This document shows positions 23,010-32,715 of a DNA stretch of 64,000 nt, one piece after another; position 1 is the first letter of the stretch, and every line of letters begins with the position of its first letter. Position numbers and translations under genes: made by a program. Source of the DNA: Galeopsis tetrahit. Its lineage: Eukaryota; Streptophyta; Magnoliopsida; Lamiales; Lamiaceae. The notes under the pieces were generated by a model, which saw only the letters and a program-made list of their open reading frames with translations, did not search any database and was not told the DNA's origin. The stretch covers positions 73,811,348 to 73,875,347 of the forward strand of contig OY776129.1 of the NCBI GenBank assembly GCA_963675135.1, given 5' to 3'.

Positions 23010-23260
23010 CACATATTCGAAAATTTTACCAAAAAAAAATTGAAATGTTCGAAAATTTTACCAAAACAAACCCAATATTTTCGAAAAAAATTTCAAAACA
23101 ACCCAGATTTGTTCGAAAAAAAAATTCGAACATCTTGTTCGAAATTTTTTTCAAAACAAACGAAATATGTTCGAAATTTTTTTCAAAACAAACGCAATAT
23201 GTTCGAAAAAATTTCCAAAACAAACTCGATATGTTCGAAAATAATTCCCGAACTACTAAA
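23010..23260. repeat. TTCGAA tandem array, about 32-33 bp period
   Basis: About eight imperfect units of the form AAAACAAAC..AATATGTTCGAA plus an A/T run. Because the period is near 33, several frames on both strands stay open and give repeating peptides (for example FSKQTKYVRN on the plus strand). This is low-complexity coding by accident of period, not a recognised protein. Confidence 0.8.
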
Positions 23261-23374
23261 AACCCTAATTTTCCTAAATTTTCAAAACCCTAATTGTTTT
23301 AAAAACTGTAAAAATTGTAAAAAAAAAAAAAAAAAAACCTTTGAACGGCGGCGGCGTGGGTAGCTGGGTGCGAT

Positions 23375-23570
23375 GAAGGGGAGTGGGAGGGGTTGCGGCC
23401 GCGAAGGGAAGGGGAAGAGGCTGCGGCCGCGAACGGTCGCGAAGGGAAGGGGAAGGGGCTGCGGCCGCGAAGGGGAGGGGAAGGCCGCGAACGGCCGCGA
23501 AGGGGAGAGGGAAGAGCTGCGGCCGCGAATGGGAGGGGGAGGGGCTGCGGCCGCGAAGTGGTGAGGGAGG
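23375..23570. repeat. GC-rich GCTGCGGCCGCGAA tandem array
   Basis: About seven imperfect units built on GGGGCTGCGGCCGCGAA plus GGGGAGGGGAAG, each with a GCGGCCGC palindrome (NotI site). The block is open in all plus frames and several minus frames (Arg/Gly-rich or Pro/Ser-rich). It sits in a far more GC-rich context than its surroundings and is followed by GGCGTGGGCGGCGGCGGC. Confidence 0.85.
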
Positions 23571-23874
23571 TGTGCGCGGCGCAGCGAGGCAAAGGCGGTG
23601 GCGTGGGCGGCGGCGGCGGCACTGTGCGAGCGACGGCGGTGGCGTGGGCGCGGGCGACGCTGTCGTCTTCAAGAGAGTGGAGGAGGCGGAGGAAATGGTA
23701 GTCAAGGTGGGTGTACTCTTTTAATTTTGAGAATGAAGAGGATTTAGGGTTTTAATAGGATGAAGGGTATTTTTGTATTTTTCACGTGGTGTCCTCATCC
23801 ATTTTGTGGGTGTCCTCATCGCGTGGGTGTCCTCATAGGATCCTTGGGTGCCTTTAGCCGCGCCCTGGTATTAA

Positions 23875-25770
23875 ATGTGGAATCTTTTTATTTTTCTGAA
23901 AGAGGTGAGTTGGTTCATTTTGGCAAAAACTAGCTTGAAGAATTTTTAAACTAAAGAAGTTCTACTTTTTAAGAAAAAGTTCTAAAAAAGCATATGTTGT
24001 TTTATTCATAGTTATAGTTATTTACTTTTTAAAAAAAAAAAAGTAAGGCTGGTGTAGAAATTGAACATGAGTTTTTTTTTTTTTTTTTCAAATTAAGAAA
24101 TAGAACTTAGAAGAAATTGACAGCAACGTTATTAAATTACCTTTGAAATTTGAATAATTTATTAAAAAAAAAAAAAAAAAAAAGGATGGGTAGCTTTAAA
24201 AAAAATGGAATACTAGTGGGACCTTTGGAGTAATTGGAAAAATCTAACAATAGCTAGATTTTTTCGGACGCGGCTTCAAGATATTTATTTTGCCCATGTC
24301 TAAATAACGTCTCTTAATAGAGTGTACAGGTACAGCCTTCTATCGCGTGATTTTTTACGCTTTAAATATTTTTTAATTTTATCTCTCTTTTAAATCACTA
24401 AATTATAGGTAATATTTTTTTGTATGTTAAATATTTTTATTTTATATACTAAATAGTATACATAGTTTACAAAAACAGATCTTTTGTAATCAAGTTCATA
24501 AATAAAATTTATATTAGTAAAAGGTAGTTTTTTTTTTTTTTTAAGGAAACAGGTAGTTTTTCAAATACGGAGTATGTATTTTTTTAATTATAGATAAATA
24601 AGAGTGAAGTCAGTACAATTATAATAAAAAAATTATGTTAAAAGATAATTATTGTCAAAAATTAAAAATCAATGTGAAATTAGAAAGACATACTTTTATG
24701 AATAAGTTGTAGCGTGCAAGTATGAGCTGTTTTTTTAATGTACAATGTTAATTATTTTTATTAAATATTATTATGAGCACCAATTATATGGTCCGTTTGA
24801 TTCGGACAAGTGCATACATGCATGCCTTGGAAGAAATATGAAGGCAAAAGATGTGTTCATTAGTCGCCAGACCAAACTATTACTACAAGCAATTAATCCT
24901 AGAGCAGAAACTGAAGTGTTTATTATTCATTTAAGTAATGTCACTGTCACATTATATACATACCTAAAATATTACAATTTAAAAAAAGAAGTTAAAATTG
25001 AATAAAAATGTAACTGAAAATCTAGACTTTCTCGTAACGCCCACAACACATGAATTCAATATTGCCTCCATCCAATTATATTATTTTCATTTTCATTTTT
25101 TGATTGTAAAATTTTATTATGTTATTTTTCAAGCATCACTTATTTTAGAATGAGTAGTAGTATGAGTCGTATATTGTAACGGGCCTAAAGGCTTTGACAC
25201 AGCTAATAGAATGGACCACTCACAAATTTCAATACATTTCTACTTGCCATTTTTTGGTCCAAGCGCGTGAAAACATTAATAAACGCGATTTTAATTATAA
25301 TTAATTTAAAAAAACAGGTAAATAAATTTGGATGCGATATACATGCACGTTCCATTCACGTTGAAGAAAGCCGCCCATACCCGTTCCTCCTCCTCAACCT
25401 CAAGTCACCATGTGGCTACCACATTAACTATTCCATTTCATGTGCAACCTAGCTAACAACATTTAAATCTTTTCATAAAATTTACTAAAATTTCTATTCT
25501 GTCTTTTATCCATTTTTTTTTCCAAAATTCAATGCAATTGTTAATAACTTGGAGATCATTGTGAATTTCATTATATGTGCATGTCTATATCATTTCATTT
25601 GAACATCTATTAGAGAACATATATTATACTCCCTCCAAATACACTAAACATGATTTTTTTTTTTTTTTTTACTATGAACCACTTTTTTGAACATATGGAG
25701 CATATATTAATTATACTCCATCCCTAGCAGATCGAAATCCATAGCATGTAAATAATATTAATATAGTTAG
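23875..25770. other. AT-rich intergenic DNA
   Basis: No gene is supported. There are homopolymer tracts (T at 24073-24090, A at 24164-24183, T at 24528-24542) and an isolated ctccctcc terminus at 25632 that suggests a Stowaway remnant. Confidence 0.6.
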
Positions 25771-25778
25771 TCCGTACG

Positions 25779-25878
25779 AAGTTTAGCTCTGACTTAAAGC
25801 GGAGCTCTTACTAGTGCACAATGAAATTGGTCTCCTGAATTAGTTGATCTTTGAACTGAACACCGAAAATTCAATTTT
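25779..25878 (+). mobile_element. SINE fragment (3' half)
   Basis: The run AGTGCACAATGAAATTGGTC, then TCCTGAATTAGTTGATC and GAACACCGAAAATTCAA, aligns with the body of the SINE at 35733-36002 (ATGGGATTGGTCCCTCGGAG, GTTAGTCGATCC). The pol III head is missing, so this is a truncated copy. Confidence 0.6.
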
Positions 25879-26786
25879 ATTTTTAAAAATAAAACGGGTA
25901 AAATTCAAGTTTGGTTCCAAGAGAATTTTTCAAAAACAATTTTAGTCCCACGTTCTTTTTTTATTCCATTTTTTACAAAAATGGTCTCAACCGTTAAATA
26001 CTTAACAGTTTCCGTTAAATGATATTGCAAAAATAATCCAAAAGCAAAAAATAGAAAAAATGACACATTGCATATTTTTTCAAATTAAATAATATTTTTT
26101 GTAAATTTTAAAAAACATATATATAATAATTTATATAAAATTTAAAAATTAAGAATAATTTATAGAGAACCTACAACATTTTAAAAGACAAGAAATAAAA
26201 ATAAAAATTTCAAATCAATTAATATTTTATGGTAAAGTCTAGTATGCACTCGAGTGCATGCTGTGCACCCTAGTCTAAAGAAAAGTGTATTTTATTAAAC
26301 TGAAAAGTACAACACAATATTACTAAAAAGTGTAAGTCATTATAACTAAAAATATTATTATACAGTTTAATAATTGAAAAGTGCAACACCATTTACCAAA
26401 AAGTGTAAGTCAGTAAAACTGAAAAGTGCAACATGACTAGGGTGCACAACATGCACTCGAGTCCATAGCACACTGATTCGGGTGGAATTTACACGTTTTA
26501 GGGGCACATGTGAGGTGTATTTTGATGTGGATTTCATTTAATTATGCATGGAATATGATTATTTAAGCCAAAATGAGAGAAAGGTTGTGTTTTGTCGGTT
26601 TTGTAGGTAAAACGATGGAATTTGGAGCAAAACACATACCACAAGTGATCGGACTGGAAAGAGGAGTGCACGGTTGGATTCGTCTCGGAAAACGGAGTGG
26701 ATTAGCCGAAGGAATCAAGTCAATCCGACACCCGAGGCGAAAGTTATGCAAGAAACGAGAAAAGGCCGAAATCGAAGCACAAGGCA

Positions 26787-27032
26787 ATTCGGCCGAGTGA
26801 CCTTACTCGGCCGAATCTGCGACTTTGGGTGTTACTGCGCACTCGGCCGAGTGACCTTACTCGGCTGAATCTGCAAGTTGGAGTTTTACTGCGCACTCGG
26901 CCGAGTAACCCAACTCGGCCGAGTTGAAGTGAAGATTTTGAAGACCACTCGGCCGAGTGACGCGGTTCCCCTGTTTTTGTGATGATTCGATTAACACCCC
27001 AACTCGGCCGAGTGACCCCAACTCGGCCGAGT
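26787..27032. promoter_or_regulatory. Array of ACTCGGCCGAGT palindromes in U3 (5' LTR)
   Basis: Nine copies or near-copies of the 12-bp palindrome ACTCGGCCGAGT lie about 90-330 bases upstream of the TATA box, spaced roughly 17-55 bases. One is mutated (CTCGGCTGA near 26860). The matching array in the 3' LTR lies at about 33028-33273 and also has nine, but one unit was gained and another lost relative to this LTR, so the array changes by unit-sized steps. Position and symmetry suggest binding sites for a dimeric regulator; the factor is unknown. Confidence 0.7.
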
Positions 27033-27119
27033 CACTCCCAAATTCGGTGCCAAACGCGTGTTTTCTCCATTTTCGAGGGACTAACTTGAAAAGATCATAT
27101 CCAAACCCTACCCCAACAC

Positions 27120-27127
27120 TATAAATA
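27120..27127 (+). promoter_or_regulatory. TATA box of the 5' LTR (TATAAATA)
   Basis: CACTATAAATACCCC is a strong TATA box placed between the palindrome array and a CT-rich start region (about 27150-27170). The 3' LTR has the same sequence at 33360. Transcription, and thus R, should start about 30 bases downstream. Confidence 0.7.
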
Positions 27128-28126
27128 CCCCACTTCTTAAACTTAACACCATCTTACCCCTCTCCCAAGAATTCTATCACATACTAACACACACTTGGAG
27201 GTTTTGGGCCATATCTTCTTCAATCCAACACCAAATCATGCAAGGGAGGAGCCACTAGCTTGGGAATTCATTTCCCCACCACACCACAGCCTAAGCTTTC
27301 TCTTATTTTCAGTTTTTAGTGCTTTGATCTTTGTTTATTTTGTAATTTCATTATGATTGTAGTTGGCTAAACACTTTTGGTTCTAAAGCCTTGTAAATAC
27401 TTTTGATGATATCTATGAATTAATGTTTTGCTTATTTGGTGTTTGTGTGGCTTAATTCTATTTGGATGCTTGGTTTATATTGCAAGGCATGTCATTATGT
27501 GTACAATGATGATGTGTTGATCATAGTTAATTGAATTAGGTTGAGAAATCTAGTTTGGTTGATTGATTGCAAGCATTTGACCTAATTTTATTGTGAGATT
27601 GAAAGATGATCAATGATTAGGAAGATGTGTGATGATCTTAGGAGCGTGATTGGGTTTTATTGTGCAATTTAGGTAGAGATACTAGGTTGTGTGATATCTC
27701 CTTTGAATTACTTGGATCGAAAGAACTTTTAATTCATTATTACGTGATCAATCTTATAGACAAAGCATGAACACCACTTGAGTAGATAGTTAATCATAGA
27801 TGGATTCACTAGTATTGCATGTGCTTTAGGACCTACCTTCTCTTTATTGAGTTACATCCATTTTTACTTTCGTTTTGTGATTTGTATGCCATTTGATCGA
27901 TTTTATATTTGCTCTTTGTTGCTTATTCGTGACACTTGGTAGGTAATTTTAGAGTAAACCATCAAAATCAAATTATCGATCACATCTACTTAGAATTCGA
28001 CTAGCAAACTACCCTTTTACGCTTTAACCTCCCTGTGGGATCGACCTCGTGCTTATCACGCTACGATAGACACCGTACACTTGCGGTTGTTTATTTTAGT
28101 GTTGTATAACACGTGTATCAAGTTTA

Positions 28127-28144
28127 TGGCGCCGTTGCCGGGGA
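28127..28144 (+). other. Primer-binding site, tRNA-Asp
   Basis: TGGCGCCGTTGCCGGGGA, six bases after the 5' LTR, is complementary to the 3' end of plant tRNA-Asp(GUC) including CCA. This primer is known for Athila/Tat-lineage Gypsy elements and supports that assignment. Confidence 0.85.
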
Positions 28145-28403
28145 GGTTTTCATAAGCTCTAGAGTGTAGGCTAGGAGAGCTTTAGTTTAGACACTTTACT
28201 TGTTTTCCTTATTTGCAAAAATCCCAAAAATATTTGTTTGGTTTATTTTGATTTCACTTGTGATTCTTACTTTCTTTTGAACGTTTGTCTAGATATGGCA
28301 TATGATCACCCGAGCTAGAAGAGATCAACAAGTTTTGCTACCTCTAGACCCGGAAATCGAAGCTCGTTGTCGAAGACAAAACGCCTAAAGAAGAAGGTTT
28401 GAA

Positions 28404-30866
28404 TTGGAAGCCATGGATAGAAGAGAGAATCCAATAGTGGAAGAAGAAAGGAACCAAGAGGATATTGGAGGCATAGTGGAGCCAAATGGGAATGGTGGTA
28501 ATCGACCACAAGGAGGTATAAGAGATAACCTCAACCGGAGGAATGAAGGGAATGTCAATGTTGAAGGAGATGGAGAGCAACGGGAGGACAATGGAAATCA
28601 AAGAGTTTTGAGAGACCACTTCCGCCCTATCCCAAGGCCCTATGGAGGAGCGGGTCGGGAACCCGTTGACGCTCATAACTTTGAGCTCAAGCCGGCCTTA
28701 ATCATGATGGTCCAAAACAACCAATTTGGAGGGTTGTCAAAGGAGGATCCTAACCTCCATTTATCTCAATTCTTAGAGATAAGTGGAACGGTTAAGATCA
28801 ACCGAGTTCCTCAAGATTACATCCGTCTCCAATTGTTTCCATTCTCACTCCGTGATCGTGCAAAGCAATGGTACATGTCCCTTGATCTAAGAACCATTGA
28901 GAATTGGGCCGATCTTGTAGATGCTTTTCTCATGAAGTACTTTCCTCCAAGCAAGACAATCAAGATAAGAGGAGAAATTTCTTCCTTCATGCAAGACGAT
29001 GATGAGTCTTTAGCCGAGGCTTGGGAGCGTTTCAAGGATCTTATACGGAGTTGTCCCCAACATGGGTTCTCAAGAGACCAATTGATTTGCTATTTCTACA
29101 ACGGGATGGACCATCGAACGAGAGAGATGGTGGATGCCTCAGCCGGTGGAGGTTCTTTGCTAGGAAAGACGACGGATGAGGGTTATGTGCTCCTAGAGGA
29201 GATGGCAAAGAACGGACACCAATGGCCATCCGAGAGAAGGCAAGCCCGGAAAGTTGCTTCCACAAAGGAGTCGGATGATTTTGCTACTTTATCCAACAAG
29301 ATGGACAAGTTGACTTCGATGATGGCGGCCAAGTCATTAATGGGACCTAGTGATGAACAATATGAAGAGGCCCATTATATGAACAATCAAAGGGACCGTC
29401 AATTTCGAGAAAGAGGTTGGAACGAGAGGCAAAACACTCCTAACCCAAATCACTACCATCCCGGATTGAGGCAACATGAGAACTTCTCTTATGCCAACAC
29501 AAGAAATGCCATCATCCCACCTCCAAATTTCAATGTGAGAGATGGAGCTATTGTGGAGTCTTCATCAAAGCCATCAATGGAGGATATGTTTGGTACTTTT
29601 ATGGGGGAAACCACGAAATTCATGAGAGAGACTAGAGAGAATGCAAACATAACTCGGCAAAGACTTGATGAACAAGGAGAAATGATCAAGAATATGGCAA
29701 ACAACATGAAAGCCATGGAAAAGCAAATGAGCCAACTCTCTAATGTCATCGGTAGTCAACACACTCCGGGGCAATTTCCTTCAAACACGGAGCTCAACCC
29801 CAAGGAGCATTGCAAAGCTATTAAACTAAGAAGTGGGATGAGCTACGATGGGCCTAAGATGCCACAAGAGGAGGAAATGGTAATGGCACCCGAGGATGTC
29901 GACAAAGAAGATGGACAAGAGAAAGAAAAGCAAGAGGAGATAGTGATGGAAGAAGAGAAAGTAGAGGAGAAAAAGAGTGAGGAGGCAATCCCTCCTCAAG
30001 ACAAAGGCAAGAATGTGGTACCTCTCCCATACCCTCAAAGGTTGAAGAAGAAGGGCTTGTACAACAAATTTGCCAAGTTTGTGGAGATGTTCAAGAAGAT
30101 CCACATCAACATCCCCTTTGCCGAAGCTCTAGAACAAATGCCCCACTACTCCAAGTTCTTGAAAGAAATTATGTCCAACAAGAGGAAGATGGTGGAATAT
30201 GAGACGGTACATTTGACCGAGGAATGTAGCTCAATCATTCAAGCAAAGCTACCTCAAAAGCTTAGAGATCCCGGATCCTTCACTTTGCCATGTGTTATTG
30301 GAGATGGAGGTACATTTCGAGCTTTGTGTGATTTGGGAGCAAGTATTAATCTCATGCCCTTCTCCATATTCAAGTCACTTGGTTTGGGAAAGCTTACACA
30401 AACCACAATGAGTCTTATATTGGCGGATAGATCCGTAACATACCCTTTGGGTATAGTAGAAGATGTGTTGGTTAAGGTTGATAAGTTTATATTCCCGGTG
30501 GACTTTGTAGTGTTGGATATGGAGGAAGATAAGTATGTTCCATTGATTTTGGGAAGGCCATTCTTGGCAACCGGTGGGGCTAAAATTGATGTGAAGAAAG
30601 GAGAGCTAGAACTTCAAGTGAACGATGAGAAAGTCTTGTTCAACATTTATAGAGCCATCAAAATCCGGGACGATGAAGATGGAGAGTATGGGTACTCTAG
30701 AGGAGATCAACCTCCAAAGCCAATGAAAGAGAAGGTGGAAGAAGATTTCAAAATCAATGTTATGGAGGAGAACCCCAAGGAGAAGGATAAGGAATTAGAG
30801 ATGGGCAAGAAGGCCAAGTTTGGGGCCCCAAATCAAAAAGAGCTACTTGTGCAAACTTGGGGATGA
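28404..30866 (+). CDS. Gag-protease polyprotein of the LTR retrotransposon (820 aa)
   Basis: The frame is open for 820 codons. Residues about 130-290 match the retrotransposon gag domain (DYIRLQLFPFSLRDRAKQWY, LVDAFLMKYFPPSKT, ESLAEAWERFKDLIRSCPQH). A glutamate/lysine-rich linker covers about 490-540. Residues about 625-770 form a retropepsin-like protease: LCDLGASINLMPFSIFKSLG with catalytic Asp643 in DLGA, then PLILGRPFLATGGAKIDV. No CCHC knuckle is visible, as in many Athila-type Gags. ATG 28404 is the first in-frame start after an in-frame TAA at 28386; an upstream ATG in the same frame (28302) would add a conserved-looking basic leader, so the native start may have been lost by that stop. 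The frame ends in ATGA overlapping a 43-codon frame. Confidence 0.9.
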   Translation: MEAMDRRENPIVEEERNQEDIGGIVEPNGNGGNRPQGGIRDNLNRRNEGNVNVEGDGEQREDNGNQRVLRDHFRPIPRPYGGAGREPVDAHNFELKPALIMMVQNNQFGGLSKEDPNLHLSQFLEISGTVKINRVPQDYIRLQLFPFSLRDRAKQWYMSLDLRTIENWADLVDAFLMKYFPPSKTIKIRGEISSFMQDDDESLAEAWERFKDLIRSCPQHGFSRDQLICYFYNGMDHRTREMVDASAGGGSLLGKTTDEGYVLLEEMAKNGHQWPSERRQARKVASTKESDDFATLSNKMDKLTSMMAAKSLMGPSDEQYEEAHYMNNQRDRQFRERGWNERQNTPNPNHYHPGLRQHENFSYANTRNAIIPPPNFNVRDGAIVESSSKPSMEDMFGTFMGETTKFMRETRENANITRQRLDEQGEMIKNMANNMKAMEKQMSQLSNVIGSQHTPGQFPSNTELNPKEHCKAIKLRSGMSYDGPKMPQEEEMVMAPEDVDKEDGQEKEKQEEIVMEEEKVEEKKSEEAIPPQDKGKNVVPLPYPQRLKKKGLYNKFAKFVEMFKKIHINIPFAEALEQMPHYSKFLKEIMSNKRKMVEYETVHLTEECSSIIQAKLPQKLRDPGSFTLPCVIGDGGTFRALCDLGASINLMPFSIFKSLGLGKLTQTTMSLILADRSVTYPLGIVEDVLVKVDKFIFPVDFVVLDMEEDKYVPLILGRPFLATGGAKIDVKKGELELQVNDEKVLFNIYRAIKIRDDEDGEYGYSRGDQPPKPMKEKVEEDFKINVMEENPKEKDKELEMGKKAKFGAPNQKELLVQTWG

Positions 30867-30994
30867 ATGAGGCATCAACATCCTATGACATGATTGAAGA
30901 GCCGGATGGGCTAGCGTGTGGATGTTTCAATGGGTTCAAGAAAGTTGGATGGGGAAAGAAGTTTAAGAGCAAGGATGATGATGGGGTGACTTGA
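30863..30994 (+). CDS. Short overlapping frame after gag-protease (43 codons), remnant or pol stub
   Basis: The ATG at 30863 overlaps the gag stop (ATGA) and opens a frame encoding MNEASTSYDMIEEPDGLACG and a basic tail GFKKVGWGKKFKSK. I recognise no domain. It may be the start of a lost pol region reached by reinitiation or frameshift, or a chance frame. Confidence 0.3.
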   Translation: MNEASTSYDMIEEPDGLACGCFNGFKKVGWGKKFKSKDDDGVT

Positions 30995-32700
30995 TATTCC
31001 CCTCAAGAGGAACCGTCCGGCATAGGACGTTAAAAATAGCGCTTCTTGGGAGGCAACCCAAGGTTTTATTGCTTTATGTTTTTATTTGCTTTGGTAGTGT
31101 TGATAGCTTAGTTCTTTGTAGGTATGGATGAGGAGTTTCATGGATACCTTGTCATGAAGAATGAAGAAGAAGCAAAGCCAACTTTGGAAAAAGGAAGCAA
31201 GTGATGCAATGGTGACTCTTGAAGAGCATTGGATGTGCAAGGAGGGAGGTAACAATTTGTAGCCCCAAACTTAGAATTTTTACATAGTAAAATTCTAAGT
31301 TTGGGGGAGTTATTTTTCTTTTATTTTTTTCTACTAATTGTTACCCTTGCACCGGTTCGTCATTCTACTTGTGTCACATTTTGCACCGGCGCACACTTGG
31401 CTTTCACATGAGTATATTGGTTTAGTTGGTTTTGAGCATATGTTGGGTAGTGGACAATTGGTGAAATGTGAGCATGAATAGTCATTGGAATCCATTGTTG
31501 AGTAGTTATGGTGATGTCTATTTGCTTTGAATGTAAGCATGATTGATGTTGGATATAGTATCATGATTGTGTTCATATTTGTGATCTTTGATAGCATGGA
31601 TGCATGATATGTTGTTGTTTGGGAACATTTGATGATTGTGAGAGTCCTATTGAATAAGCCGGTGAGAATTGAGCCTTAAATCGAGCATGTAATCCGGTTT
31701 AGTTCATTTGAGAGTGGACTAGGTTATTGCTAGTGATCCTAGAACTTGCCCAAGTTCTTGTTTGAAAGCATGATTGTGTGAAATGATGTGATATGATATA
31801 GGCCATCTTGTTCTAAAGAGTCACTTAGCCAAAATTTCCCAAAATCGAAGTAATTTTCCGTAGTTAGCCCCTTGAGCTTAATTCCTCATTTCTTTTGGCA
31901 AACTACAATGTTAACCACTTAGCCTTTTTGAGCCTTTGATACCTATATCTAGTGGGGGATAAAATACAAAGTGGAAAACATGTGCTTGAATGAATACCTT
32001 TGGTGAAAAGAAAAGTTGGAAAAGTTGAAAGAAGAAAAAGAGAAAGATGAAAAGAAAATCAAGGAAAAGAAAAGAGGGACAAAGAGCCCCAAAAGCTTGA
32101 AAAGAAAAGAAAAAAATGGTTCAAAAGATGAGGTGATGAATGCTTGAAAAAGAATGGAAAAAGAAAAAAAAAAGTGAGGATGAAGTTTGTAAGCTTTGAA
32201 AGTGGAAGCACACATTGTAAAACAACAAACTTTGTCCTCCACTAGAAGAGTCACAATTCCCAAATTCATCCTACCTTGTCCAAAGAGTCAATGTTACATC
32301 CTTGATTAAGTCCTATTGATCACTTTGTTGAGCATTTGAGTGTGTGTAGAAAGTAGAAGTTGGGCAAGCATATGGTGATTGCATAGCATGACTTGGTTGA
32401 TGAGTGCATTAATATCCTTAATTTGTTTGTGTGTTTGAGAGAAACACTCCATCATGTGAGTAGAGGACTTGAACATTTGGATTATGTTTCCCATCACAAT
32501 GTGTTGTGTACTTGTGCATTCTTTGATCTATGAATGTGGATTGCAATAGTGAGCCTATAACTTTCATTGAGAAATGCACTTGAAGAAAGAGATATCATTA
32601 CATCTTACTTTGCATGTGTGATTTGCATTGAATATTCCATTGTGATCATTCCACCCTCATTGCTTTAAGTGCTTAGTTGTTTGAGGACAAACAACATTTT
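30995..32700 (+). other. Non-coding internal region of the LTR element
   Basis: About 1.7 kb where pol should be. It has no plus-strand frame of note, a hairpin at 31263-31306 and a long purine-rich tract at 31998-32175 (GAAAAGAAAAGTTGGAAAAG-type). It has neither reverse transcriptase nor integrase motifs. Confidence 0.8.
31263..31306 (+). repeat. Perfect 18-bp inverted repeat containing a PPT-like arm
   Basis: CCCCAAACTTAGAATTTT (31263-31280), 8-nt loop, AAAATTCTAAGTTTGGGG (31289-31306). The right arm continues GGAG, giving AAGTTTGGGGGAG, nearly the same as the polypurine tract AAGTTTGGGGGGG before the 3' LTR. Confidence 0.9.
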
Positions 32701-32715
32701 AAGTTTGGGGGGGTT
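32701..32715 (+). other. Polypurine tract of the LTR element
   Basis: AAGTTTGGGGGGGTT immediately precedes the TG of the 3' LTR, the position needed to prime plus-strand DNA synthesis. Confidence 0.8.

Larger units (their letters stand above)
22741..23865. mobile_element. MULE-like TIR element with 9-bp TSD (copy D, different family)
   Basis: A 1125-bp element. Left end GGGCGCGGCTAAAGGCATCC, right end reverse-complemented GGGCGCGGCTAAAGGCACCC, then both reach CCTATGAG(T/G)ACACCCAC. Perfect 9-bp target duplication TGGTATTAA at 22732-22740 and 23866-23874, diagnostic of Mutator-type transposition. The interior holds two unrelated tandem arrays: an AT-rich TTCGAA array and a GC-rich GCGGCCGC array. 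No transposase. It starts 48 bases after the duplication of copy B. Confidence 0.88.
26474..28120 (+). repeat. 5' LTR (1647 bp)
   Basis: Starts TGATTCGGGTGGAATTTACA and ends AACACGTGTATCA. Contains the ACTCGGCCGAGT array (26787-27032), a TATA box (27120) and a long T-rich R/U5. It is followed six bases later by the primer-binding site. Confidence 0.96.

Noticed and set aside
23274..23724. Overlapping long frames on both strands in the GC-rich block of element D
   Set aside because: They are open because of a repeated GCGGCCGC unit without stops; the peptides are low-complexity in every frame and match no family.
31949..32269. Minus-strand 106-codon frame in the LTR element
   Set aside because: It is the complement of a purine-rich tract, giving Phe/Ser-rich low complexity, and lies opposite the element's transcription.
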